Shown in pieces: positions 56,747-64,000 of a stretch of 64,000 nt of DNA (within the stretch, counting starts at the first letter, position 1; each line of letters starts with the position of its first letter). A program made the position numbers and the translations under genes. Below the pieces are notes generated by a model, which did not search any database, had not been told where the DNA came from, and saw nothing but the letters and a program-made list of their open reading frames with translations. The stretch is from the NCBI RefSeq assembly GCF_008973465.1, contig NZ_WBXN01000004.1, positions 2,108,001 to 2,172,000 on the forward strand, in the 5' to 3' direction. The DNA comes from Streptomyces sp. SS1-1 (lineage in GTDB: Bacteria; Actinomycetota; Actinomycetes; Streptomycetales; Streptomycetaceae).

Positions 56747-57637
56747 ATGCGGATGCGACGGCTTGTCCCACGCGTGGTCCTCGCCGCCGTGACCGCGGCC
56801 GTGCTGGGCGCGTCCGGCTGTGATGCCGTGGGCGGCGCCGGCCCCGCCCCGTCGGGGACGGCGGCGCGGGGCGCGCGGCCCTCGCCGAGGCCGACGCCGG
56901 TGTGGGACCGCAGCCCCGCCTCGGTCGCGGCGGTCGGCGACTCGATCACCACCGGCTTCGACGCCTGCGCGGTCCTGTCGGACTGCCCCGAGGTGTCCTG
57001 GGCGACCGGCACCCGTCCGGCGGTCGACAGCCTGGCGGTACGGCTGCTGGGCCGGCAGAAGGCGGCGGAGCGCAGCTGGAACCTCGCGGTGACGGGGGCC
57101 CGGATGGGTGATGTTCCCGGCCAGATGGCGCGGGCCGTGACGCATCGGCCGCAGCTGGTCACGGTGATGGCGGGCGCCAACGACGCCTGCCGCAGGTCGG
57201 TCGGCTCGATGACGCCGGTGGCCGAGTTCCGCGCGAGCTTCGAGGAGGCGCTGCGCACGCTGCGCCGGTCGCTGCCGAAGTCGCAGGTGTACGTGGCGAG
57301 CGTGCCGAATCTGATGCGGCTGTGGGAGCAGGGCCGGACGAGCCCGATGGGCCGTCAGGTGTGGAAGCTGGGGATCTGCCCGTCGATGCTGGGGGACGCG
57401 GAGTCCCTGACGGCGGAGGCGAACGAGCGCCGGGCGACCGTGCAGGACCGGGTCGAGGCGTACAACGCGGTGCTGAGGGACGTCTGCGCGAAGGACCGCC
57501 GCTGCCGGTTCGACGGCGGCGCGGTGCATGACTTCCGTTTCGGGCAGGCGCAGTTGAGCCAGTGGGACTTCTTCCATCCGAGCGTCGACGGGCAGGCGCG
57601 GCTGGCGGAGATCGCCTACCGGACGGTCACGAACTAG
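56747..57637 (+). CDS. SGNH/GDSL hydrolase lipoprotein
   Basis: 296 aa, ATG with GAGGGGA upstream. Lipobox LGASGC (Cys25). Catalytic blocks: SVAAVGDSITTGF (Ser66), WNLAVTGARMGDV (block II Gly), VTVMAGANDACR (block III Asn) and FFHPSVDGQ (His). An extracellular esterase, probably acting on lipid or wall-polymer acyl groups. Stop codon TAG overlaps the -10 of galM. Confidence 0.88.
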   Translation: MRMRRLVPRVVLAAVTAAVLGASGCDAVGGAGPAPSGTAARGARPSPRPTPVWDRSPASVAAVGDSITTGFDACAVLSDCPEVSWATGTRPAVDSLAVRLLGRQKAAERSWNLAVTGARMGDVPGQMARAVTHRPQLVTVMAGANDACRRSVGSMTPVAEFRASFEEALRTLRRSLPKSQVYVASVPNLMRLWEQGRTSPMGRQVWKLGICPSMLGDAESLTAEANERRATVQDRVEAYNAVLRDVCAKDRRCRFDGGAVHDFRFGQAQLSQWDFFHPSVDGQARLAEIAYRTVTN

Positions 57638-57647
57638 TGTTCCGCTC

Positions 57648-58625
57648 ATGAGCGAACACTTCGGCACACTTTCCGACGGCACGGAGGTCCATCGCTGGAC
57701 CCTGGAGCGCGCGGGCGTTCGGGCGCGAGTCCTGTCGTACGGCGGGATCGTGCAGTCACTGGAGGTGCCCGACCGGGACGGCCGGACGGCCGACGTGGTC
57801 CTCGGGTTCGCCGATCTCGACGGGTACGTGACGCACACCGGGCCGTATCTCGGCGCGCTGATCGGGCGGTACGCCAACCGGATCGCGGGCGGCCGTTTCC
57901 CGCTGGACGGGGTCACCTACGCGCTCGACCCCAACACCCCGCCGAACTCGCTGCACGGCGGCGCCCGGGGCTTCGACAAGCGCGTGTGGGACGTGACGCC
58001 CGTCGAGCACGGGCTGCGGCTGACGAGGGTCAGCCCGCACGGCGAGGAGGGCTTCCCGGGGCGCCTGGAGGTGACGGCGACGTACACCCTGGAGGCCGAC
58101 GGGGCGCTGCGGTTCGTGTACGAGGCGGTGACGGACGCGCCGACCGTGGTGAATCTGACCAACCACAGCTACTTCAACCTCGCGGGCGCGGACGCCGGTG
58201 ACGCGGGCGGTCATGAACTGCGGCTGGACGCCTCCCGGTTCACCCCGGTGGACGCGGACCTCATCCCGACCGGCGTCCTGGAGGACGTCACGGGCTCCCG
58301 CTTCGACTTCCGCCGGACGCGCAAGGTCGGCTCCGGGTACGACCACAACTTCGTGCTGGACAAGGGTGTCACGGAGGACGCGCGGGAGGTCGCCGAGCTG
58401 TACGACCCCTCGACCGGGCGGGTGCTGACGGTGGCCACGACCGAGCCCGGCCTGCAGCTGTACACGGCCGACAAGCTGGACGCGCCCTTCTCCCCCGGCG
58501 ACGGCATCGCGCTGGAGACCCAGCACTTCCCGGACTCCCCGAACCGGCCGGACTTCCCGAGCACGGTGCTGCGGCCCGGCGAGGTGTACCGGTCGGAGAC
58601 GGTGTACGCCTTCTCGGCGCGCTGA
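57648..58625 (+). CDS. galM: Aldose 1-epimerase (galactose mutarotase)
   Basis: 325 aa. TAGTGT lies 7 nt before the ATG, so probably leaderless. Motifs: DVVLGFADLDGY, GRYANRIAGGRFPLDG (Asn-Arg), NSLHGGARGFDKRVWD (His), TNHSYFNLAG (His) and a late GDGIALETQHFPDSPN (catalytic Glu). Interconverts alpha and beta sugars. Near GH3 beta-glucosidase, whose product is beta-glucose. Confidence 0.95.
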   Translation: MSEHFGTLSDGTEVHRWTLERAGVRARVLSYGGIVQSLEVPDRDGRTADVVLGFADLDGYVTHTGPYLGALIGRYANRIAGGRFPLDGVTYALDPNTPPNSLHGGARGFDKRVWDVTPVEHGLRLTRVSPHGEEGFPGRLEVTATYTLEADGALRFVYEAVTDAPTVVNLTNHSYFNLAGADAGDAGGHELRLDASRFTPVDADLIPTGVLEDVTGSRFDFRRTRKVGSGYDHNFVLDKGVTEDAREVAELYDPSTGRVLTVATTEPGLQLYTADKLDAPFSPGDGIALETQHFPDSPNRPDFPSTVLRPGEVYRSETVYAFSAR

Positions 58626-58643
58626 CGGGCGGGGGAAGGCCCG

Positions 58644-58679
58644 AGCCCCGGTCCCGGTGTCAGGGCCCGGACCGGGGCT
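58644..58679. terminator. Terminator between galM and the GH3 gene
   Basis: AGCCCCGGTCC (58644-58654) pairs with GGACCGGGGCT (58669-58679), then GTTCCT. The convergent layout suggests use from both sides. Confidence 0.8.
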
Positions 58680-58701
58680 GTTCCTGGGTACTTCTCCCGG
58701 A

Positions 58702-61137
58702 TCAGACGTTAATCGTCGCGGTCAGCCTGCGGTCGGAGATCGAGCGTCCGAGCTGAATCTCGTACGAACCCTTCACAAAGGTCCACGCCTCGGTCGTCTC
58801 GTCCCACACCTCGAAAGCCCGGCGGGTCAACTCGATCACGGCCTCGCCGCTCTCCCCCGGCTCGGCGGAGACGCCGGCGAACCCGGCGAGCCACCGCGCG
58901 GGCCGTCCGGCGTCCGGCTCCGCGGGCGACAGATAGACCTGGACGACCTCGCGGCCCGGCCGCTCTCCGGTGTTGCGCACCCGCACCCGGACCGTGGCGC
59001 CCTTGACCTCGGCGGACTCGTACGCCCAGGTGGTGTAGCCGAGGCCGTGCCCGAACGGGTACGCCGGGGCGCGGCCCGCCTTCTCCCAGGCGCGGTAGCC
59101 GATGAAGACGCCCTCGGTGTAGGCGAGTTCGCCGTCGGTGGGGACGACCTCGGTGACCGGGGCGTCCGCCAGCGAGCCCCAGGTGGTGGGCAGCCGTCCG
59201 CCGGGCTCCTCGGCGCCGGTGAGCACGTCGGCGAGGGCGGCGCCGCCCTCCTGGCCCGGGAACCAGCCGAGCAGCACGGCGGCGACCTCGTCGCGCCACG
59301 GCAGTTCCACCGGGGACCCGGAGTTGACGACGACGACCGTGCGGGGGTTGGCGGCGGCGACGGCGCGGACCAGGTCGTCCTGGCGGCCGGGGAGCCGCAG
59401 GTCGATGCGGTCGAAGCCCTCCGACTCGACGCGTTCGGTGGTGGCGACCACCACGACGGCGGTGTCGGCGGCGCGCGCGGCCTCGGCGGCCTCGGCGATG
59501 AGCTCGTCGGGGTCGCGCAGCGGCTCCTGGTGGGCCAGCGTGAAGCCGACGACCCTGAGCGGGGCGTCCTCGGGGTGCTCGACGACGTAGGTGAGGGAGA
59601 CCTCGACGGGGGCGCCTTCGGTGAGTTCGGGCTGGGCGCGCGGGACGGGGGCGCCGAAGAAGCTGATGAACGGGTCGTCCTTGGTGGGGCGCTGGACGTC
59701 GTCGTAGTACGTGGTGCCGTCGATGACGAGCGTGAAGGCGCCGATGCCCTTGACGCCGAAGGTGTGGGCGCCGGTGACGCGCGGGGTGAACGTGCCGGTC
59801 AGCTCGACGCTGTGCAGGGTCTCGTGGGTGACGCCGTCGGGGAGGTCGGAGCCCATCCACTGGATGTGCCCGCTGGGCGCGGAGCCGGTGCCGAGGACGT
59901 TCCCCGACGCGTCCCGGCACACGGCCCGCAGGGTGAACCCCTTGTCGGCCACGCCGAGTTCGGTGCTGGGGTCGGCGCCGACGGCGTAGGTGAGGGCGCC
60001 TTCGGGGAGGGCGGCGGTGAGGCCGTCGAGCGGGGAGACGGTGCGGGCCGGGAAGACGGTCGCGGAGCCGCCGCCCAGGACGCGGGCGTCGCGGGCGGCG
60101 CCGCCGATCAGGGCGACGGTGCCGCCGGGCGGCAGCGGCAGGGCGTTCTCGTTGCGGACGAGGACGAAGGAGCGGCGGGCGATCTCGCGGGCGAGGGCGG
60201 GGCCGTCGGTCTCGGGCGGGAGGGCGGTGACGGCCGGTTCGGCGCCGGGGAGGATGCCGACGCGGGCGGCCAGCCGCAGGACGTTGCGCACGGCGTCGTC
60301 GACCCGGGCCTCGGGGACCTCCCCGGCGCGCACGGCCCGGGCGAGGGCCTCGCCGTAGACGGTCCGGGGGCCGGGCATGGCGATGTCGAGGCCGCCGTCG
60401 AGGGCGGCGGCGGTGTCGCGGGCGGCCGCCCAGTCGGAGACGTTGACGCCGTCGAAGCCCCACTCGCCGCGCAGCACCTCCTCGACGAGGCGCCGGTGCT
60501 CGGTCATGGTCGTGCCGTTGACCGTGTTGTACGCGGTCATCACGCCCCAGGGGCTGGCGTGTTCCACGATGTGCTCGAAGGGCGCCAGGTACAGCTCGCG
60601 CAGGGCGCGTTCGCCGACGACGTTGTTCACGGTGAAGCGCTCGGTCTCGGCGTCGTTGGCGACGAAGTGTTTCACGGTGGTGCCGACGCCGCCGGACTGG
60701 ACGCCCGAGACATAGCCCGCGCCGATGACCCCGGTGAGGTACGGGTCCTCGCTGTACGCCTCGAAGTGGCGTCCGCCGAGCGGGGAGCGGTGCAGGTTGA
60801 CGGTGGGGGCGAGCAGGACGTGGACGCCCTTGCGGCGGGCCTCCTGGGCGAGGAGGACGCCGGCGCGGTGGGCGAGGTCCGGGTCCCAGGCGGCGGCCAG
60901 GGCGGTCGGGGAGGGCAGGGCGACGGACGGGTCGTCGGCGGTCCAGCGCACCCCGCGGACGCCGATCGGGCCGTCCGACATCACGAGGGAGGGCAGGCCG
61001 ATCTCGGGCAGGGCGGGCAGGGTCCACATGTCCTGGCCGGAGAGCAGCCGTGTCTTCGCGTCGAGGTCGAGCCGGGCGAGGGCCGCCTCCACGACCGCCT
61101 CACGTGCTGCATCGGCCTGGGTGCGCGTTCCCGCCAT
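58702..61137 (-). CDS. GH3 beta-glucosidase with PA14 insertion
   Basis: 811 aa, ATG at 61137 with GAGGAGG at 8 nt. N-terminal barrel: MSDGPIGVRG, GRHFEAYSEDP, KHFVAND and nucleophile Asp235 in VNVSDWAA. A PA14 carbohydrate-binding domain (FTPRVTGAHTFGVKGIGAFTLVIDG) is inserted in the second domain. C-terminal fibronectin III-like fold (VRVRVRNTGERPGREVVQVYL). No signal peptide, so it acts on imported oligosaccharides. The divergent TetR is the likely regulator. Confidence 0.95.
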   Translation of the reverse strand: MAGTRTQADAAREAVVEAALARLDLDAKTRLLSGQDMWTLPALPEIGLPSLVMSDGPIGVRGVRWTADDPSVALPSPTALAAAWDPDLAHRAGVLLAQEARRKGVHVLLAPTVNLHRSPLGGRHFEAYSEDPYLTGVIGAGYVSGVQSGGVGTTVKHFVANDAETERFTVNNVVGERALRELYLAPFEHIVEHASPWGVMTAYNTVNGTTMTEHRRLVEEVLRGEWGFDGVNVSDWAAARDTAAALDGGLDIAMPGPRTVYGEALARAVRAGEVPEARVDDAVRNVLRLAARVGILPGAEPAVTALPPETDGPALAREIARRSFVLVRNENALPLPPGGTVALIGGAARDARVLGGGSATVFPARTVSPLDGLTAALPEGALTYAVGADPSTELGVADKGFTLRAVCRDASGNVLGTGSAPSGHIQWMGSDLPDGVTHETLHSVELTGTFTPRVTGAHTFGVKGIGAFTLVIDGTTYYDDVQRPTKDDPFISFFGAPVPRAQPELTEGAPVEVSLTYVVEHPEDAPLRVVGFTLAHQEPLRDPDELIAEAAEAARAADTAVVVVATTERVESEGFDRIDLRLPGRQDDLVRAVAAANPRTVVVVNSGSPVELPWRDEVAAVLLGWFPGQEGGAALADVLTGAEEPGGRLPTTWGSLADAPVTEVVPTDGELAYTEGVFIGYRAWEKAGRAPAYPFGHGLGYTTWAYESAEVKGATVRVRVRNTGERPGREVVQVYLSPAEPDAGRPARWLAGFAGVSAEPGESGEAVIELTRRAFEVWDETTEAWTFVKGSYEIQLGRSISDRRLTATINV

Positions 61138-61188
61138 CGCGGTGCCTCCTCGTCGAGTCCGGGCTGTGGGCACCATCCTGCATCGGTC

Positions 61189-61206
61189 ACCTGTCGACCG
61201 GTAGGT
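61189..61206. promoter_or_regulatory. Imperfect dyad between GH3 and TetR genes
   Basis: ACCTGTCGACCGGTAGGT carries ACC(T).../...(A)GGT arms around GTCGACCGG. It lies midway in the 121-base divergent gap, a plausible operator of the TetR protein. Confidence 0.35.
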
Positions 61207-61258
61207 TTCGTTATCCGCGTGTTACATGAGGGGCGGGCGCATCCCGTACGGTGACGCC

Positions 61259-61822
61259 ATGAACGCGAGGGTCAGGGGCGAGGAGCGCCGCGCCGAGATC
61301 GTCCGGGCGGCGCTGGAGGTCATCGCCGAGCGCGGCTACCGGGGCGCGAGCCTGGCCGCGGTCGCCGAACGGGTGGGGCTCACCCAGCAGGGCCTGATGC
61401 ACCACTTCCCGACCAAGGACGCGCTGCTCGTCGCCGTGCTCCAGGAGCGGGACCGGTGGGACGCCGTGCCGGACAGCCGGTGGCGGGTCGATCTGCTGGC
61501 CGCGCTGGTCGAGTACAACGCGATGCGGCCGGGCATCGTGCAGACCTTCTCGGCGCTGCTCGGTGAGAGCGTGACGGACGGGCATCCGGCGCGGGCGTAC
61601 TTCTCCGAGCGGTACACGCGGGTGCGGGCGAGCATGGCGGAGATGCTGCGCGCCGAGTACGGCGACCGGCTGCCGAACGGGCTGACGCCCGAGCGCACCG
61701 CCCCGCTGCTGGTCGCCGTCATGGACGGGCTGCAGTACCAGTGGCTGCTGGACCCCGCGTCGGTGGACATGCCGGGCGCGTTCCGGGACTTCCTGCGGCT
61801 GCTCGGCGAGCCGCGGAGCTGA
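61259..61822 (+). CDS. TetR-family regulator
   Basis: 187 aa, ATG 6 nt after TACGGT, likely leaderless. HTH: RRAEIVRAALEVIAERGYRGASLAAVAERVGLTQQGLMHHFPTKDALL. The C-terminal part (VDLLAALVEYNAMRPGIVQTFSALLGE, MDGLQYQWLLDP) fits TetR_C_6-type domains of sugar-related or general regulators. Probably represses the divergent beta-glucosidase gene. Confidence 0.93.
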   Translation: MNARVRGEERRAEIVRAALEVIAERGYRGASLAAVAERVGLTQQGLMHHFPTKDALLVAVLQERDRWDAVPDSRWRVDLLAALVEYNAMRPGIVQTFSALLGESVTDGHPARAYFSERYTRVRASMAEMLRAEYGDRLPNGLTPERTAPLLVAVMDGLQYQWLLDPASVDMPGAFRDFLRLLGEPRS

Positions 61823-61929
61823 CGGCGGCGGACGGACGGGCGCACGCACCATGGCGTGGACCTCTCCCGTCACGCGATACTTCCGGCGTCCCGCACGACC
61901 CCCACCGTGACGGAAGGACCCGAACTGCC

Positions 61930-63192
61930 GTGATATCCCCCCGTGTTCGGACCGGAGTGCTCGCCCTGGCCCTGCTGACCGGCCTCGCGGCGCCCGCCAC
62001 CGGCACCGCCGCCGCCACCCCCAGGACCGCCGCCGCCCCCACCGTCGAGGAGCGGCGGCTCACCCAGGCGGCCCCCCAGGAGATCCTGCGCCGCTCCGGG
62101 TTCGGCGCCGCCACCGCCGCCTTCTCCCGCGCCCTGGACGGCGCGCACGGCTACGCGGCGGCCCGCCGGGCCGTCGAGCGGCACGGGACGGCGCTGTGGC
62201 GGCGGGCCGTCGACCGGGCGCAGGGGCGGGGTCCGGCGGGCGGCGATCTGAGCCGGGACGACGACCGGCCGCTGTACTGGGCCCGGCTGACGATGACACG
62301 GGAACTGCGCACCTGGGAGCCGGGCTTCGCCCTGGACGAGGGGCGGCGGGCCGCACTGCTGGACGCGCTGGAGCGGACCTCGCGCGGGCAGGGCGACCTC
62401 CGGCTGCCGCGGGAGAAGGGCGTCCGGCGCATCCTGGTCACCGGGTTCGACCCGTTCACGCTGGACCGGGACATCCGGATCTCCAACCCGTCGGGGGCGG
62501 CCGCGCTGGCGCTGGACGGCACGGTCGTGCGGACGGCGGCCGGTCCGGCGCGGGTGGAGACCGCCGTCTTCCCGGTGCGCTGGCGGGACTTCGCCGAGGG
62601 GACCGTGGAGCGGGCGCTGCGGCCGCACCTGGGGCGGGTCGACCTGTTCATGACCGTGAGCCAGGGCCGGGTCGGGCGGTTCGACGTGGAGCGGACCAAC
62701 GGGGCCTGGCGGGGCGGGTTCCCGGACAACGAGAACGCCTCCAGCACCGGCCTGGCCCCGGTCGCCGACCCTGGTTCGCAGCCGCAGTGGACGACGACCA
62801 CCCTGCCGTACGCGGCGATCGTCGCCGCGCCCACCGGCCGGTTCCCCGTGTACGACAACACGAGCGTCACCGAGATCCCGGCGGGCGGCACGGAGGCCGT
62901 CGTCCGGCCGGACGGGCCGACGCCCGGGTCGAGCGCCCGGGCCGGCGGCGGCGGGGACTACCTGTCCAACGAGATCGCCTACCGGGCGACGCTGCTGCGC
63001 GACCGCCTGGGGCTGCACGACGTGCTGCCGGGCGGGCATGTGCACACGCCGGTGCTGCAGTTCGGGGCGGGCAACACCGACCCGGCGTCGGGGGCGGTGA
63101 CGGACCCGGAGTTCGTCCGCAACCGGCTGGACATCATCGCCCAGGTGCGCACGATCCTGACGGTGGCGGCCGGCAGTCCGGTCACCGGGTGA
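61930..63192 (+). CDS. Secreted pyroglutamyl-peptidase-I-like protein lacking the catalytic Cys
   Basis: 420 aa, GTG start with GGAAGGA about 12 bases upstream; signal peptide (VRTGVLALALLTGLAAPATGTAAA). After a 130-residue helical N-terminal extension, the peptidase C15 fold begins at RRILVTGFDPFTLDRDIRISNPSG. Glu254 (FDVERTN) and His372 (GGHVHTP) occupy the places of the family's Glu and His. The nucleophile motif, normally Y-x-C-N, reads DYLSNEIAY (Ser346). Either the enzyme uses Ser or it is inactive. The last 11 bases overlap the convergent EI24 gene. Confidence 0.82.
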   Translation: MISPRVRTGVLALALLTGLAAPATGTAAATPRTAAAPTVEERRLTQAAPQEILRRSGFGAATAAFSRALDGAHGYAAARRAVERHGTALWRRAVDRAQGRGPAGGDLSRDDDRPLYWARLTMTRELRTWEPGFALDEGRRAALLDALERTSRGQGDLRLPREKGVRRILVTGFDPFTLDRDIRISNPSGAAALALDGTVVRTAAGPARVETAVFPVRWRDFAEGTVERALRPHLGRVDLFMTVSQGRVGRFDVERTNGAWRGGFPDNENASSTGLAPVADPGSQPQWTTTTLPYAAIVAAPTGRFPVYDNTSVTEIPAGGTEAVVRPDGPTPGSSARAGGGGDYLSNEIAYRATLLRDRLGLHDVLPGGHVHTPVLQFGAGNTDPASGAVTDPEFVRNRLDIIAQVRTILTVAAGSPVTG

Positions 63193-63976
63193 CCTTCTCG
63201 CCCGCGGGCTCGCCCGGCTCGTCCTCCCGCGTCTCCTCTCCCGCCAGCTCCCGGGCCATCAGCGTGGCGCCCGCGACCGCGCCGGGCATCAGGAACACGG
63301 CGGCGAACGGCACCAGGAAGGCGGCGGCGAGCGGAGTGCCGAAGCCCCAGACGAGCATCTTGCGCGAGCGCAGGAGCGTCAGGCGCTCGCGCAGCTCGAC
63401 GCGGCGGCGCTGGAGGGCGACCGCCGTCAGCTCCTCGGTGAGGAAGAAGCCGGTGACGACCACACCGAGGACCGGGACGACCGTCTGCCCGACGACCGGG
63501 ATGAAGCCGGCCGCGAACAGCAGCACGCCCCACACGGCGGCGCGCACGACGATCCGCAGGCTGTCGCGGCCGGAGATCCACAGATCCCGCCAGAACGGCA
63601 GCCCGGACTCGGGCGCGGTGCCGTCGGGCGAGACGTCCCGGTCGACGCGCTCCGAGAGGCTCTCGTAGAAGGGCTGGCCGATCAGCAGGGTCACGGCGGT
63701 GAAGGTGACCACGGACAGCAGCAGGGCCAGGGCGAACAGGACGGCGGTGAGCAACCCGCGGAACAGGCCCCGCCATGGGCTCGCCCAGCCGTCGGCGAAC
63801 GGGGTGGACCAGCCCACGAGGTCCTGGCCCCACAGCGCGAGGGCCACCAGCGTGGCCGCGTACAGCACCAGGGTGATCAGGCCCGGGATCAGCCCGAAGC
63901 CGTACTGCCTGCCGTGCCGGGCCACCCATCGCTGGCCCTTGAGGAGAAACCTGAAACCGGCACCGAGATCGCGCAT
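63182..63976 (-). CDS. EI24/CysZ-like membrane protein
   Basis: 264 aa from the ATG at 63976: TACAGT (63989-63984, minus) is 7 nt before it, so leaderless; a GTG at 63985 would lie inside that hexamer. Helices: GFGLIPGLITLVLYAATLVALALWG, LLTAVLFALALLLSVVTFTAV, VVRAAVWGVLLFAAGFIPVVG and MLVWGFGTPLAAAFLVPFAAVF. GQPFYESLSERVD is the EI24/CysZ signature. CysZ imports sulfate in proteobacteria; in actinobacteria the role is not established. Confidence 0.85.
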   Translation of the reverse strand: MRDLGAGFRFLLKGQRWVARHGRQYGFGLIPGLITLVLYAATLVALALWGQDLVGWSTPFADGWASPWRGLFRGLLTAVLFALALLLSVVTFTAVTLLIGQPFYESLSERVDRDVSPDGTAPESGLPFWRDLWISGRDSLRIVVRAAVWGVLLFAAGFIPVVGQTVVPVLGVVVTGFFLTEELTAVALQRRRVELRERLTLLRSRKMLVWGFGTPLAAAFLVPFAAVFLMPGAVAGATLMARELAGEETREDEPGEPAGEKVTR

Positions 63977-64000
63977 GCGGATCACTGTAGACGGGGTGTG

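Noticed and set aside
56524..56823. A 99-codon frame upstream of the GDSL gene
   Set aside because: Overlaps the well-supported lipoprotein in another frame and has no recognisable domain or ribosome site.
58657..61254. An 865-codon plus-strand frame opposite the GH3 gene
   Set aside because: Gly/Val/Asp-rich antisense shadow. The minus strand encodes a complete GH3 enzyme.

Overview
The window is high-GC actinobacterial DNA, almost certainly a Streptomyces chromosome close to the S. coelicolor SCO2320-SCO2400 core region. The signs are GC-rich third positions, frequent GTG starts, a fab locus led by a PucR-type FasR regulator, an E1 (aceE) pyruvate dehydrogenase gene, TerD genes, and families largely confined to actinomycetes (SCO2322-like, DUF3052, DUF3145). 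I see no rRNA, phage, CRISPR array or secondary-metabolite cluster. One tRNA-Val gene is present. Gene density is high, and only four gene-free stretches exceed 300 bases (601-1049, 6623-6947, 18258-18629, 37102-37464).

Region 1 (1-7.4 kb): the tail of a TPR protein, then a cobalamin riboswitch heading a five-gene, end-overlapping operon. The operon encodes a surface-anchored alpha/alpha-barrel (prenyltransferase-like) protein, an SCO2322-like anchored protein, and an ECF-type transporter (T protein, fused double ATPase, S component). A secreted lytic-transglycosylase-like protein follows. Region 2 (7.4-24 kb) is mixed housekeeping and envelope genes: a GT87-PAP2 fusion, an O-methyltransferase, FHA and DUF1992 proteins, a paralogous pair with a G/T/H repeat tract, a 14-TM exporter fused to a MarR-like domain, a peptidoglycan-binding protein, HAD, a TMEM165-type exporter under a yybP-ykoY manganese riboswitch, a secreted HNH nuclease, a PhoD-like phosphatase, DedA, small lipoproteins, methyltransferases and the tRNA.

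Region 3 (24.3-36 kb): a GDGSV-repeat lipoprotein, a coiled-coil protein, an FmdB-type zinc ribbon, and then a complete-looking Ter stress locus. One minus-strand operon (CitE-like lyase, fused PRTase-TRSP/StiP-PELOTA protein, HAD phosphatase) matches the Ter-associated biosynthetic module. Around it lie three TerD proteins, a TerA-like protein and a DUF475/TerC protein. A 164-bp inverted-repeat element (MITE-like) sits between the FmdB gene and the HAD gene and provides both stop codons.

Region 4 (36-56 kb): peroxiredoxin, DUF3052, aceE, an efflux pump with its divergent TetR, a MerR-aldo/keto reductase pair, a serine hydrolase, an MMPL exporter, pirin, then fasR-fabD-fabH-acpP-fabF. The order Prx-DUF3052-aceE ... 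PucR regulator-fab parallels mycobacteria, so pyruvate oxidation and fatty acid synthesis are linked in position. Region 5 (56-64 kb): DUF3145, a GDSL lipoprotein, galM, a GH3 beta-glucosidase with divergent TetR, a secreted pyroglutamyl-peptidase-like protein lacking the usual cysteine, and an EI24/CysZ-like membrane protein.

Many genes here have a -10 hexamer 6-7 nt before the start codon and no ribosome binding site, which implies leaderless mRNAs; this was used to choose several starts. Family names come from recognising sequence motifs, not from a database search.
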